A DNA stretch of 64,000 nt from Fremontodendron californicum. Taxonomy: Eukaryota > Streptophyta > Magnoliopsida > Malvales > Malvaceae. Shown one piece after another: positions 41,971 to 54,200 of this stretch (positions are counted from its first letter, which is position 1; each line of letters starts with the position of its first letter). The DNA lies in contig JAULJL010000035.1 in assembly GCA_030761205.1 (NCBI GenBank), positions 12,666,001-12,730,000 of the forward strand. Reading direction: 5' to 3'. Below the pieces are notes generated by a model. That model saw only the letters and a list, made by a program, of their open reading frames with translations. It was not told the DNA's origin and did no database searches. A program made the position numbers and the translations under genes.

Positions 41971-44850
41971 TTTTTTTTGAAAAACTCCTCTTTCGAGGCT
42001 CCAGAACTTTAAAAGTTAAAAACTCCTCATTTGAAGCTCCACAACTTTAAAAATTTCTCATTCACAAAAGTCAACACTTTGAAATATTCATTTCTATTTT
42101 CTCTTTTCTTCATATCCAAAAATTCTCAACACTTTTCCATTTCATCGTTTTGAAAATGACCTTTTCTTTTTCAGAACAACCCTTTTTTCCTTTGCTTTTA
42201 CTTTGACAGACTCTTTCCTCTAATCGTAAAGCCAGCCTCTCATCTTTTTTTCTTTTTTCCTCAACTTTTATCTTCTGTCTTCAATAAACCTATCCTTTTT
42301 TGTCTCTCATCTTTTCAATGCTCTCAAAATTAACAAATGCAATGATCAACTACGTTGATGCAACCTACAAAGATGCAGATCAAATGTTCATTATATGATG
42401 CGTGAATGCTCATGGAGATGCGTGACATCATTTCACATGAAAAAAAATGTTGAGAGTGTTGATCATCTCCCTTTTTCCTCGTGTTCTGGTAAGGTTTCTT
42501 CATTCCTTGCCATCTTGTCAAAGAAATCACATGATTTTTATATTTCCAACATTTTTCTTGACCCGGCGAATTCTTTCTTTTCGGTTTCCTGACCAAGATC
42601 AAAACACAGAGTCAAACTTTATGTAAGTAAGAATTTAAAATTTCATACCCCTGTAGAATGTAAACTTTAATTTTCTACCAAAACATATCCATATCACAAT
42701 TTAAGTTTGTTCTTCTCAAAACTTGTCAATTTCATTTCTTCCAAAACATGTGAAATTGAAGTCTTTCAAAAATTGGTGATCACCATTAAAGACATTTCTA
42801 AGTGAGATGAGAAAACAACTCCCCCTTTTTTCGAGTAATTTGAATGGTCTAATGCAACAAAGTCAATGAACTGATGCAATAAGGTCCGAATTCATCTAAG
42901 GAAGCTTCCCAACTTGACAAGGAAAAGACGGTGAATGCCCCTTTATCTCAGGTCACGAGTAAGTTTTCTCAAAACATGAATTCTTTAAAACCAAACCTTT
43001 TTCGAAAAAGCTTTAAAGTACAATTAAATCTCAACAATCTTACAATCTCTAAATATGGCATCTTGATAGGTGTTAACCTTAGCCATAATATTTTCAACGT
43101 TGAAAGGTCAATTTGGATAGAAAAACGGGTTTAACTTTCAAAGTCAATTCCCGAAAAAATCTATGAGATATCTAGGAGTTTCTTGATGTTCCTTGATTTC
43201 TTCAAAATGACTTCCTCTTTTGTCATGGCTTCAGCAATACCATGAGTGACATCAAATTTTCTTCTCATTCTGCTCTAGAATACCCATTTTGGGGTTTTCA
43301 ACCTAGAGCCTCATGGTTTCTTCATTTTATTTTTTCTCTCTTTTTTTCTTTTTTTTTATTGTTCCACCATGCATCTGAGAATTCTAAATTCTTCCATAAA
43401 GAAATGATAATTCAAAAGGGTGGGATAAAATCTGAGGAAAACTCTTCAAATTAAATATCCATGCTTGATCAAAATGGACTTCTAAAGCACGTAACATAAG
43501 CCAAGGTTCGGGGTTCAGAAAGAAAGGATAAATAGGCCCAAAATATGTGTTTAAGGGTAATCAGATCAAAGATCATTTTTTGATGAGGATTGCCTTTGAA
43601 ACATTTGTCTCTCCTGGACTTCCCTTTCCTTCTTTTAACTTTTGCTTCTTTTCTCTTTGTTCCAGGCTTCCATTTCGCCATCCTGTTCACATTTTTTTTC
43701 TCTTTTTTCTTCTATTTTATTTTATTTTACTTTACTTTACTTTATTTTGTTTTATTTTATTTTATTTTTTTGTTTGTGCATTTTCACTTTGACAAGGTGA
43801 ACTCGTACTTATTTTGGGAACTCAAAAGGGTGACTATGGATAATTTCTTTTTGTGAAAGGGATATGGAAAATGGCCATTTCTCACATCAAGTACGAATAG
43901 TCTCATTGAAAAGCAATCCCCAGGGTAATAGATAATCAATATTTCATTTTGAATTTGGAATCATTCGAATTCCTCATATGCATGATATCACAATTTTTTG
44001 CTCTTTTTTTTACTGCCCCAAAAATTTATGCATAATTCATCTTCAACCACAAATGATGTCCTATTTTGATTTTCCCTTCAGTGAAAGTCTTTTGATTTAT
44101 GGGAATCTTGATACGAAGGAACATCTCATGTTTCATATTTGAGCTTCTTGCTAAAAGAACTCATTCTGATTTCAATTTCTTCAAAATATTGACAAATGGG
44201 TAAAGAAAGAATGTTCCAGATCATTCTTTGGTTCTTTTTTTTTCCTCATAAATCAAGGACCGAAGAAAAGGGGTATAGGGATTTGGCATTTTGGAATCTT
44301 TCAAAGGGATTCGATAAGTTTTCGCTAAGCTTAATGGTTTGGCATAGTCTTAACACGTTTCAAACTACCAAATCTAAATCAATTAGAAAAGTGCCATATT
44401 TGCCTATCTTTCAAAGATTTCCACAAAAGATTTTTCCAAATTTTCTATTACTCACAGCCTCGATAAAGGTTACTCTTTGGGAACTTTTGGATAATCTTCA
44501 TTCAACTGGTCTATGATCTAAGTGCATGTGGAGATGAGGTATTTCCTAGGATTAGTTCATTCCTCATAATGATCACCAATTCTTTCGAAACTCTTTCACT
44601 TTTCAAAGAAAGATCCTTTTTATTCTTAAAACAAAAAATTATCCGTATGAAATTTTATTTTAAATTTTCAATTTTCAATTTCCAATTTTTTTTTTCTTTT
44701 TTGTTGTTTGTTTGTTTTGTTTTCCTTTTAAAGACCCTAAAAACAAAGCTCGAGAAGAAACCCAAACTTCAAATGAGATACCATGTATGATGCTCGCAAT
44801 TTAAAGTTCATTCATTCCAAACAAAGTGAACGTATGTACAAAATTTAAAC
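41971..44850 (-). other. Long noncoding 3' region of the outer Tat element
   Basis: No pol domain or other coding region is recognised in almost 3 kb. The stretch at about 43330-43800 is homologous to 58220-58690 in the second element (shared CCATGCATCTGAGAATTCTAAA and AGAAAGGATAAA words), so both families share this untranslated region. Confidence 0.65.
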
Positions 44851-44855
44851 CAAGG

Positions 44856-46369
44856 TTAAGGATTGTCCCTGATTGGCATACTACCCCGAAAAAAATGACT
44901 CTTAACCCTGTCGTCCCTAATAGGCATCAATGAACTCTTTGAACTTTGCCGGGTTTGCATCAACTGCAGCTTGAATTTTATCCTTGAATGAAGTGTAGTT
45001 CTCCGAGGAATGCCCTTTAACCCCATTATGATATTCGCATGTGGCGTTAGGATCATACTATTTTGGGAAAGAAGATTTCCTGGGCTTTGCAGGTACAATG
45101 GAGATCATGTGACTTTGGACAAGCAATGGAAGAAATTCTGTATAGGTCATCGGAAGCGAATGGTACACCTTTGCCTTCTTTCTCTTAATGCCCTAAGAAT
45201 AGACTGAATTAACCTCTAGGTCCTTCGGCCTAGTGAAGGCTTGGGGTGGTGTGAAAGACATTGAAGCATGATGTTGACCGTGTTGAGGCCAATGGTCAAT
45301 AAAGGGTCGGGGATGCAGATAGCCACCGAAAGGATCTTCTTGCATTGCACTGAATTTTCTTTTGTCTCTACCTTCTACAGTTAGGACTTGATCACGATCA
45401 TTGGTGAAACTATCCTTTTTCTCTATAGCAATTCTTGCATCAGTATCCACAATTGTCCCTTTTTTTATACCATCCTCGATCCTACCCACAGAAAGTAATA
45501 TGTCTGCGAATACCAAAAAATCATTGCCAATCAACTTGTCATAGTATGGATATGGGAGAGTATCCACAAACAGAGCATTCATTTCTCTATTGGTAAGAGG
45601 TGGTTGGACTTGCGAGGCTACATCTTTCCATCTACAAGCATATTCTTTGTAACTCTCATTTGGTGCATTTTTCATGTTCTGGAGTGTCAATCGATTGCTT
45701 CCAACATGTGCTTTATTGTTTCAAGAATGCCAGAGCTAAGTCTCTCCATGTACGCACCTGGCCTTTCTTCAAACGAGAATACCATTTAGATGCTGCCTCT
45801 GTCAAGCTGTCTTGAAAAACATGGATAAGAAAATTCTCATCATGGACATGCCCCATCATTTTATTACAATATGCGGCCAAGTGTGTTTCAGGACACTTAA
45901 GTCCATCATACTTTTCAAATTTCGGAACTTTGAATTTTGATGGAATGACCACATCGGGAACCAAAAGTAACTCTTCCATACTAAATTCATCTCTACCTTC
46001 AACATCTCGAATTTTTTCCTCCAATAGGATAGAATCTGGTTGTATCTCTGCCTTTTGACTCTGAACTGACTGTGAATAAATCTGATCAGAAACCTGGTCT
46101 TGAACAATCTTTCCCAAATTGCCACACTCTTGAATTTGATTACTTTTTTGTGTAACATGTTATCCCCCAGTTTCTATCTGTTGTCCCATAGTTGCCCGAG
46201 TCATCTGGATCGTCTCCAAAACGATCTCATTTTGCTTTTGTTCCATCTGATCCAATCGGATAGTAGAATCTTCTCTCATTTCACTTTTTGGTGTTATCTT
46301 CGAGAAACAGAAAACCAAAGCTATCTTTAGAGAGCATACTTGAACTTTATCAATATTCGTTCTCATCAT
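44856..46369 (-). pseudogene. gag: Tat-lineage gag remnant (second copy)
   Basis: Three minus-strand pieces in different frames (46369-46160, 46117-45713, 45690-45193) carry the Retrotrans_gag capsid domain (KFEKYDGLKCPETHLAAYC; ASKWYSRLKKGQVRTWRDL; YACRWKDVASQVQPPL). At about 45060-44930 comes the Cys/His segment YDPNATCEYHNGVKGHSSEN, which in Tat gags follows the capsid. Frameshifts near 46140 and 45705 and several stops disable it. No protease, RT or integrase follows, so the element was non-autonomous or has lost pol. Confidence 0.75.
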
Positions 46370-46805
46370 GGCTCTTTATTTGAGGGGATTGAGAAAAATC
46401 TCCTTTTTATTTGCCTCTAGAGATCAGAAATTATTGATGACAATATTGACTTCTCTATCATTGGCATCAATGGAGCCATTGTTATGCACAAATAAACTTA
46501 ATGTTAATGAATGGATGGATGAGATGCGTGGTATGACAAGCAATTGATCGAATGCAAATGCAGGAGAAGATACCACAGAGGAAATAAGAATCGGAGGAAC
46601 TTAATCATCAACATATCGTAAATTCAAAGCATAATTAATTCATTTCCATGCCATTGTTCAAAAGACATAATCCATATTTACAAAATCTGAAAAAATGGTT
46701 AAAACTATCTTTGCAATCATTTTATTTTTCCTATCCTAAAGCTATAAGAGCCGGCTACTGAAAAGATCAAAGTCCTACTACATCATCACCATCAATCTCC
46801 CGATC

Positions 46806-47764
46806 CTAAATGACCTTTCCAAGTCCTTGATCAATTAGTGTCATTGGGTCAAACCACTTGGCATCTATAAGAGATTGCACTTTGTGCTTGAAAGCCTCAC
46901 AGTTTTCAATGCTATGTTCAACAACTCCACTGTGATAGTCACATCTTGCATTCGGGTTGTACCACTTAGGATATGGTGGGCGCAGGGGTTCTATAGGCAC
47001 ACAAGAAACAAGATGGCCTTGGATCAATCTAGGAAGGAGTTCTTTATAGCTGATAGGAATAGGATCAAAATATCTATGTGTCTTTTTCTTGGATTATTTT
47101 TGGGTGACATACCGACTAGGAGTTGAGGCATTTAGTTGTGGTGCAAAAGCTTGAACTGGAATAGTGGATGAAAAGGTGGTCGAATGATAACAGGGTGAGG
47201 ATATGGATTTGGATATTGGGTCCTTGAAGGTTGCACAAAGCTCGAGGTTCCTATCCCATGTACCTGATGGGATGATTGAAAGTTGGCAGGACGAGGGCAC
47301 GAGTATGAATTTGAGCCAATTTGTGGTGATGGAGTGAGACCCAAAGACCTCGTGTTGGTCATCTCAGCGGGCAGTTGGACAATAGTAAGGTGAGGATGTT
47401 GGTTCAGACCTGGAACAGTTTGCAGGGATTGTATGGGATCCGAGATTCCCGTCTTTGGCATCAGGCTTTCTGTTTTAATCATTTTCACGACATTGTCCAC
47501 AGTTTTGTTAGGGTTCAAACCTTTGTGGCATTGACAAGCACAAGATCCAGCAGAGATCATTCGATCTGGACTCGATTGTTTCTTTGGGCTTAGTTGCACT
47601 GAAGGCGGTGTAGACTCTTGAGAGTATTCGACTTGAATTTTACTGACAGCCTCAACCATTTTCTTTAATTCGGCAATCTGTCTCTCCAACTCCGAAATTT
47701 CATACCAAAATTCTTCTTGATTGAGCTCCAAGGCATCCAATCGTTCCTCCACCTCATTCCCCAT
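46806..47764 (-). pseudogene. gag: Tat-lineage gag remnant (first copy, capsid deleted)
   Basis: The minus strand opens at 47764 with a charged coiled-coil (VEERLDALELNQEEFWYEIS then ELERQIAELKKMV) and reads 210 codons to 47132. After a frame change comes 47027-46806 with YNPNARCDYHSGVVEHSIEN, the same Cys/His segment seen in the other gag copy. The capsid domain that should lie between them is missing. Two gag tails in the same orientation inside one LTR pair suggest a duplication or a recombinant element. Confidence 0.65.
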
Positions 47765-49204
47765 ATCTTAACCCCTTTATGCAAATGAAACTAACATTAT
47801 TACCATCGATGAAATTAAAAATGCAACCACAAATATATATGCTCTAAATGTGCATGAACGTAATGATAATTAATGCATGAATTGTGCAAAATGTAAATAT
47901 GCTAGAAGAAATGAATTTTCATATTTACAGCTTATAAATATTATGCAAAATGCAATGAAAAGATCAAGGAAAAGATCATAATATCATTCTTTATTTTCTT
48001 TGATTTTTTTCTTCATTTTTTTCACACTTTTTTTTTATAAATTTTCTGACAATTATTCCTTTTGACAATTTTTCTTTTTTTCATATTTTCTCAAAAGTCA
48101 AAAGTAGAAGGAAATTTTTATTATTTTTTATAACCCTACTCCACCACAAAAGAACTTCTTCATTATTCTCTTCTCATTTTTCATTTTTTCCTCTTTTCCT
48201 TTTTTTCAAAGAAGAAATGTTTTTTATTTTTTTTATGGAATAAAAACTCTCTTTTCTTTCTAAAAATTCCTACAAAGGTACAAGTGTAAAAGAAAATTTT
48301 CAAAATAACCCAAAATTACTAAATTCTAGTATTATTATAAATGATACATGGAAGAAAAGAGTAAAGCAATAAAAGAGTGAAATCATCAGTACAATAATGA
48401 ACAATTGCCCCAACAATATCAACTTATTTAGGCATCATGGTGCCTTTGGGGCGGAATATTAAACTTATTACGGGCAATGTACGTTCATCCTTACCCTATG
48501 TACCGTGCTTATTTGGAATGTAAAACAAATAGCAAAAGGTTGAAAATGTTCCTCCATGTGTTCCTAACTTTGGTGTATCTAACGAAATTCGGCATAGCTT
48601 CGCCTAGGTTCACATATGAGGTTGAATTAGGTTCTAAAGGCTCCAAATTGCTCTCGACTATCGCCTGTGAAGGCTAGTAAGGCACCCCGATTTAAACGAG
48701 TTCAATTTGTTAGAGCATATTTCCCTAGCCTGTGCGAATTGTTAGTCATGAAGGCATAGGTACTCTAGTACTCCGGAAGTGTTTCGCTAGCCTGTGCGGA
48801 TTGTTAGTCACGAAGGCGTAGTTTACTTTACTTCCACATAAAAGGACGAAGCTCGGGAATAGAGCTCATGTTATGCAAATGCAAGTATGGTGTGTGAGGA
48901 GGCATAACAAACTTTTCACCACCTATTCTAACCCTTATTAAAAATACCCTGACAATTTATTAAAGCAATAATAAAATAATATAAAACATTAATTAATCGA
49001 GAAGCAAAAATATATACAACATTAAATAACCAGAGAACAGAAACAATATGCATGTGAATGAACATATTAAAAACAATTTATTACTTTTGGGAAATTCTCC
49101 ATATTTTTTTATAAAAAATGAGAATTATAATTAAATACCAATTAAAACCGACAAACCAAGACTTTGGATAACACGCGACTAATTCTAGGCCTGACTCTCT
49201 AAAA
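47765..49204 (-). other. 5' untranslated leader of the outer Tat element
   Basis: No coding region. A 39-bp word (CTAGCCTGTGCGAATTGTTAGTCATGAAGGC) is repeated at 48727 and 48787, and T/C-rich low complexity occurs at 47995-48260. It lies between the primer-binding site and gag. Confidence 0.5.
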
Positions 49205-49223
49205 GTCCCCAACGGAGTCGCTA
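49205..49223 (-). other. Primer-binding site of the outer Tat element
   Basis: On the minus strand TAGCGACTCCGTTGGGGAC directly follows the LTR end (49227). It fits the tRNA-Arg-type primer site (TGGCGACTCCG...GGGGA) used by Tat/Ogre elements, with one or two decayed bases. Confidence 0.65.
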
Positions 49224-49226
49224 AAC

Positions 49227-51250
49227 TATCATAACGGTTTTTCGACCGTCAGACGATTTTAAATGCAAACAGAAGGAGTCGCCACCAAACTTTTTTGTTT
49301 AGGTGTGATCGGTCACCTATTAAAAATCAATTTTTATAAAACATTTTAAATAAATTAAAATATTTTAAGAAGACCAATTTTGAAGTCTGCGTTTTAATCT
49401 AGAGAGAAAACTAAAGCGGATTCGGGATTCGATTACGTGCGGGGAAGGATTAGCACCCCTACAATGCCCGTAAAATACGATACCTTATTGGTCACGTGTT
49501 ATCCTAAGTCTCGGTAGAAGTTGGTTTTAGGTTTGACATTTAAAATTGATTCCCTTTTAAAAATAATCATGTTATTTGAGAATGAATCGGAATTTATTAA
49601 TGCAAAATTGTTTCATATTCCCCGGAAGACCCGACAAAACAAGAAAATTTTTATTTATTTCGGAATTCTCCGAATCACCCTCGTTAAAAAAAGATATTCT
49701 GTTATTAATGATAATTGATGATATCCTCCCTGGCAGACCCAGCAGAGAACGCATGAATTATTTCAAGTCGGGAATAACCTTGTTTTGTTAAAAATCATTA
49801 GTTTTTATGCATTTAAAATTATTTGAAAATGATTATTTTTTATATTTTTAAAGGATTAATAATGCATTTAATAAAAATAAAAATAAAATAAGGTAAGGTA
49901 AGGAAATAAACCAAAATAAATAAATAATAATAATAGTAAGTAATATGACAAGGAAGGTAAATAAATAAAAAAGAAAAAATTATAATATGAAATGTAAATA
50001 AAGATAAAAAAAATAACATAGATGATAAAATCACAAAAAATTAAATATAAAAATAAAAACTTACCTTAGAAGATTGCAAAAAATTCGAAACTTGAGTGCT
50101 AGAATTAATTCCTAAAAAAAAAATAGAATCTTTGTTTCCTTAATTTCTCTTTTTCCTTTTATTTTTTATTTTTTCTTTCTTCTTTTTTTTTCTTTCCTTT
50201 TCTTTCTTATTTTTCTTATTTTTCTTTCTTTTTTCTTTTTTTCTTTTTTTTTAATTTTTTATTTCCTTTGTTTTCACGTTTTTTTTTCTTTCCTTTCTTT
50301 AATTTTTTTCCTTTCTTCCTCCTTCCTTTTTCTTCTTCTTTCCTTTCTTCTTCTCTTCCTCCCTGGAGCGGGTCAACGCGCAAACCCAGTTCAGATCCGG
50401 GTCCACGCGCTGATCCTGCCTGCTTTTTTTTTTATATAAAAGCCTAATTCTCTCTCTCTTCTCTTTTCTCTCATTTTTTTTCTTTTTACTTTCTCTCTCT
50501 ACCCTTTCAGACCCTCTCACCTCTCTCTAAAAGAATCCAACTTCCTGTCGAAGCCCCAGAATCTGACGGTCGAACCACCGCACTGGCCACCATCTTTGCC
50601 GATGGCCGATCAACCCCAAAATTTCACCTCGAAACCGTTTTGGCCTCCTCTTTCATATTTTGACCTTCGATTTTCCAAAAAATACCCTGAATTTCCTAGA
50701 TTTAAAGCTTAAACCCGAAACTTCAACTCTAAATCCGACCGTCGTCCACCGTTGTATGGGGCTCAAAATCGAACCACAACATCCTCACCACGTCTTCCGA
50801 ATGTTCACCATTCAAATCATCAAAAAAACATTTTGAACTCCTCCAAATCCCAAAAACCCGAAACCCTTTAGTTTTTCTCTTTTGTGTGTTTGCTTTTTTT
50901 TGGTTTTGTGTTTGCTGAGGTTGTGGTTGCTTGATGAGTATGTGGTGGTGGGGAGAGTATGTGGCGGTCGGTTTAAGGGCAATGTGTATGAGTGTTTTTT
51001 TGGGTGATATTTTGTTTTTTTTTTTCTCTAGTTCCTCGATTCAAAAGAAAAAAATCCCTTTCTGATGTGAAAATATGGGCTTTTATTCCAAGGTTTTCAG
51101 ATTTCTTGTAACCAGGTTTAAGGGTTAGTTGGTGAGGGTTGCTAGGTAGATGGTTGAGTGTGGGAGATCATGGTAGGTTGGGGCTATGTGATGAAGCAGT
51201 TTAAGGTGGCTGGGATGGTGGCATGGGTGGCGTGTGTGTGTAGCTGCTGC
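49227..51250 (-). repeat. Tat-like 5' LTR of the outer element, interrupted
   Basis: Homologous to 38739-40775 from its minus-strand 3' end inward. It stops at GCTGCTGC (51243-51250), where the LTR of the second element begins. The missing 300 or so bases should reappear beyond the right edge of the window. Confidence 0.75.
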
Positions 51251-54200
51251 TGTCGCAACCTAAAAAATAACGAGTCTCATCGTAAGACTTTACTATTCGT
51301 TAAGCGTGACTTTAAAAAATCGAGGAAAAGTCGACTTAATTCCTCTAGAAAAATGAAGGTTTTGAAAATGACCTTGAAAAAGACATGGAGTCGCCACCAA
51401 TCTTTTTTTAGCTAGGCGTGATCGGCCACCTATTAAAACCGATTTTATAAAATATTTTAAAAATTAATTAAAACATTTTTAAAACCAATTTCAAGTCTAC
51501 GTTTAAACCAGAGAAATCAAAGAAATGGGTTCGGGACTCGGTTACGTGCCGGGAAGGATTAGCACCCCCACAACGCCCATATAAAACAGTACCTTATTAA
51601 TCGTGTGTTATATCAAGTCTCGGTAAAAAATCGATTTTAAATTTAGTATTTCAAGTTAATTCCCAATTTAAAGAAAAATAATTCCATTTTTAATCGAAAA
51701 TGATTCGAAATTTATAAATTCAAAATTTTCCTATATTCCCCAACAAACGTGGCAAAATATAGAAATTTTTATTAATTTTGGAAAACTTTCCGAATTATTC
51801 TCTTTTTTTGAAAGAAAGATATTCCTTTATTCATAATAATTCATGATATTCCCTCCAGCAAACCCGGTAGAGAACTCATAAATTATTTTAACTCGGGATA
51901 TCTTTATTTTTTATTGAAAAATCATTATCCTTTTGAAAACATTTTAAAAGATATGAATATGTATATGCATGACATAAATAAAATGACATAGCAAAATCTA
52001 AATAATATAATGCTTCCTAAATGATATGATATAATTTAAATGCCTTAGCATATTCTAAATGAAATGAAATAAATGCCTTAGCATATTCTAAATGAAATGA
52101 AATATCCTAAGTTATATGACATATTATAAATAAAATGAAATGACCTAGGTAACATAATATATTCTATATGAGATGCAATATCCTAAGTCATATGATATAT
52201 TCTAAATGAAATAAAATAACCTAAGTAACATAATATATTCTATATGAAATGACATAATTTAAATGACATGGAAAATATGAATGATATGGCATATAATTTA
52301 AATGACATAAAATATAAAATAATGCTATCATATAATATGCATGAATATAAAAATGAAAATAATAATGCATGAATATAGTATATGCTAAATAATATGACAA
52401 AAAGAATAACTAAATAAAAAACATAGGATATCATGAAATATTCCAAATCATATAATAAACAATATAACATAACTTAAAATCATAACAATATCATAGAAAT
52501 TATCATTGCAAAAATCACATATTATATAAAAATGCATGAATATGAAAATGCAATGCATGAAAATGTATTTTTTTCCTATAATTAAGGAAATCCGTATATC
52601 TAAAAGATATCCGGCTACCTTAGGAAAATATGTCAAATTAAATATTCTAAAACCAAAATACTTTGTGATTGTTTGAAAACAATTTTGGAAAGCTTAAATT
52701 AAAAATAAAAACTGGGCTAAATCTTTTTTTAAATGGCTCTAATTTCCTAAGTTTAAAAATCCCGGACTTGACCACCCTTAACTCGAGAGTTAAAAAATCA
52801 TTTTTAGAGTTTAAAAAAGCTTAGAAACTACCCTAAGTCAGTAGCTAACCTTCCTAATCAGCCCCCTCTATGTAACTTAACCAAAACAGAAAAATAATTT
52901 TTCTTTAAATTCAATTCTGACTCCACTGTCCAGTTTTAAGCCACGATTTTTTATCCTATTTTTAAAAATTCAAAAAATTCTAAAACAAATACTGGAAACT
53001 CAGGACATGTAAAACTATACGGGAAAAAATCAGCTTAATTTTCTGATTAAAGACGAATGCCTAGAAGAACCGGAAAAGTACGAGTACTAGGTGAAAAAAA
53101 CTGCTTTGCCAAAATACATTTTTGCCTTTGATAAAATCATTTAAAAATCAAAGTAAAAATATTTTAGCCTCACAAAATGACTCAAAAACAATAGCTAGGA
53201 CTTTTTGAAAGTAAGATAAAAATTGACTAAAAACTCACAAAGGTAGAATAATCAATTTGACAAAACTTAATTTTCTACAAGTGTGCTTAAGAGAGCATAA
53301 CTTTGAACCATTAATTGGTCTAAGTCATTATTCAAGTGGCATGAACATGAAATGCATGAAAAAATACAGCAAGTGTAGAATGCATGAGTTTAAACCTAAA
53401 TGTCATGAAAAAATGCATAGCATTCATATAGTGACCTAGACCTAAATAAACTTGCATGGCATTTAATGCAACCTAGACCTAAAATGTATGAACATGCATA
53501 GCAACTAAACCAAACCTAATAACTAAAATGTGCATGGCATTTTCACAAACACAAAGCATGCTTAAACCAAAAACTCAACCAAATATCATGCAAATGCTAA
53601 CCTATCAACTAACATGGCAAGAATGCACATATAATGCAAAAATTCAAGGAGTGGCTGAATGGCCTATGTAACTAGCAAACATGGCATTTTCACAAACACT
53701 TGGTATATTAGCATGCAAAACTAAATCAAATGTCATGCAAATGCAAAAACCTACCAACTAACATGGCAAAAAATGCAACACACAATGCAAAACACATGGA
53801 GTAGCCAAATGGCCTCAGGCTCCAACAAGCATGGCATTTTCACAAACACTTGGTATACTAACATGCTCAACTAAAATATAACACTCAAATCATGCAGAAA
53901 CCACACAAGCATTTTCACAAACACTTGATACACTAAATCTAGAACATGCTCAACTAAAATATAAAGCTCAAATCATGCAAAAACCACACAAGCATTTTCA
54001 CAAACACATGATTTACTAAATCTAAAACATGCTCAAATTTAAACATCATGAAAACAGAAAATTAAAAATGCAAGAACATGGTATTTAAATCATAAATGGT
54101 AACAAACAAAGCAACCAAATTAAAATATAACTCAAGAATATGAAGTAAAATAACATTTAAAACACCAAGATCAAAGAAAATAACATAAACAATATGATAA

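Noticed and set aside
43547..43856. Membrane-protein-like ORFs (Phe/Leu/Tyr-rich)
   Set aside because: T-rich low-complexity tracts translated; no counterpart in the homologous region at 58.2-58.7 kb.
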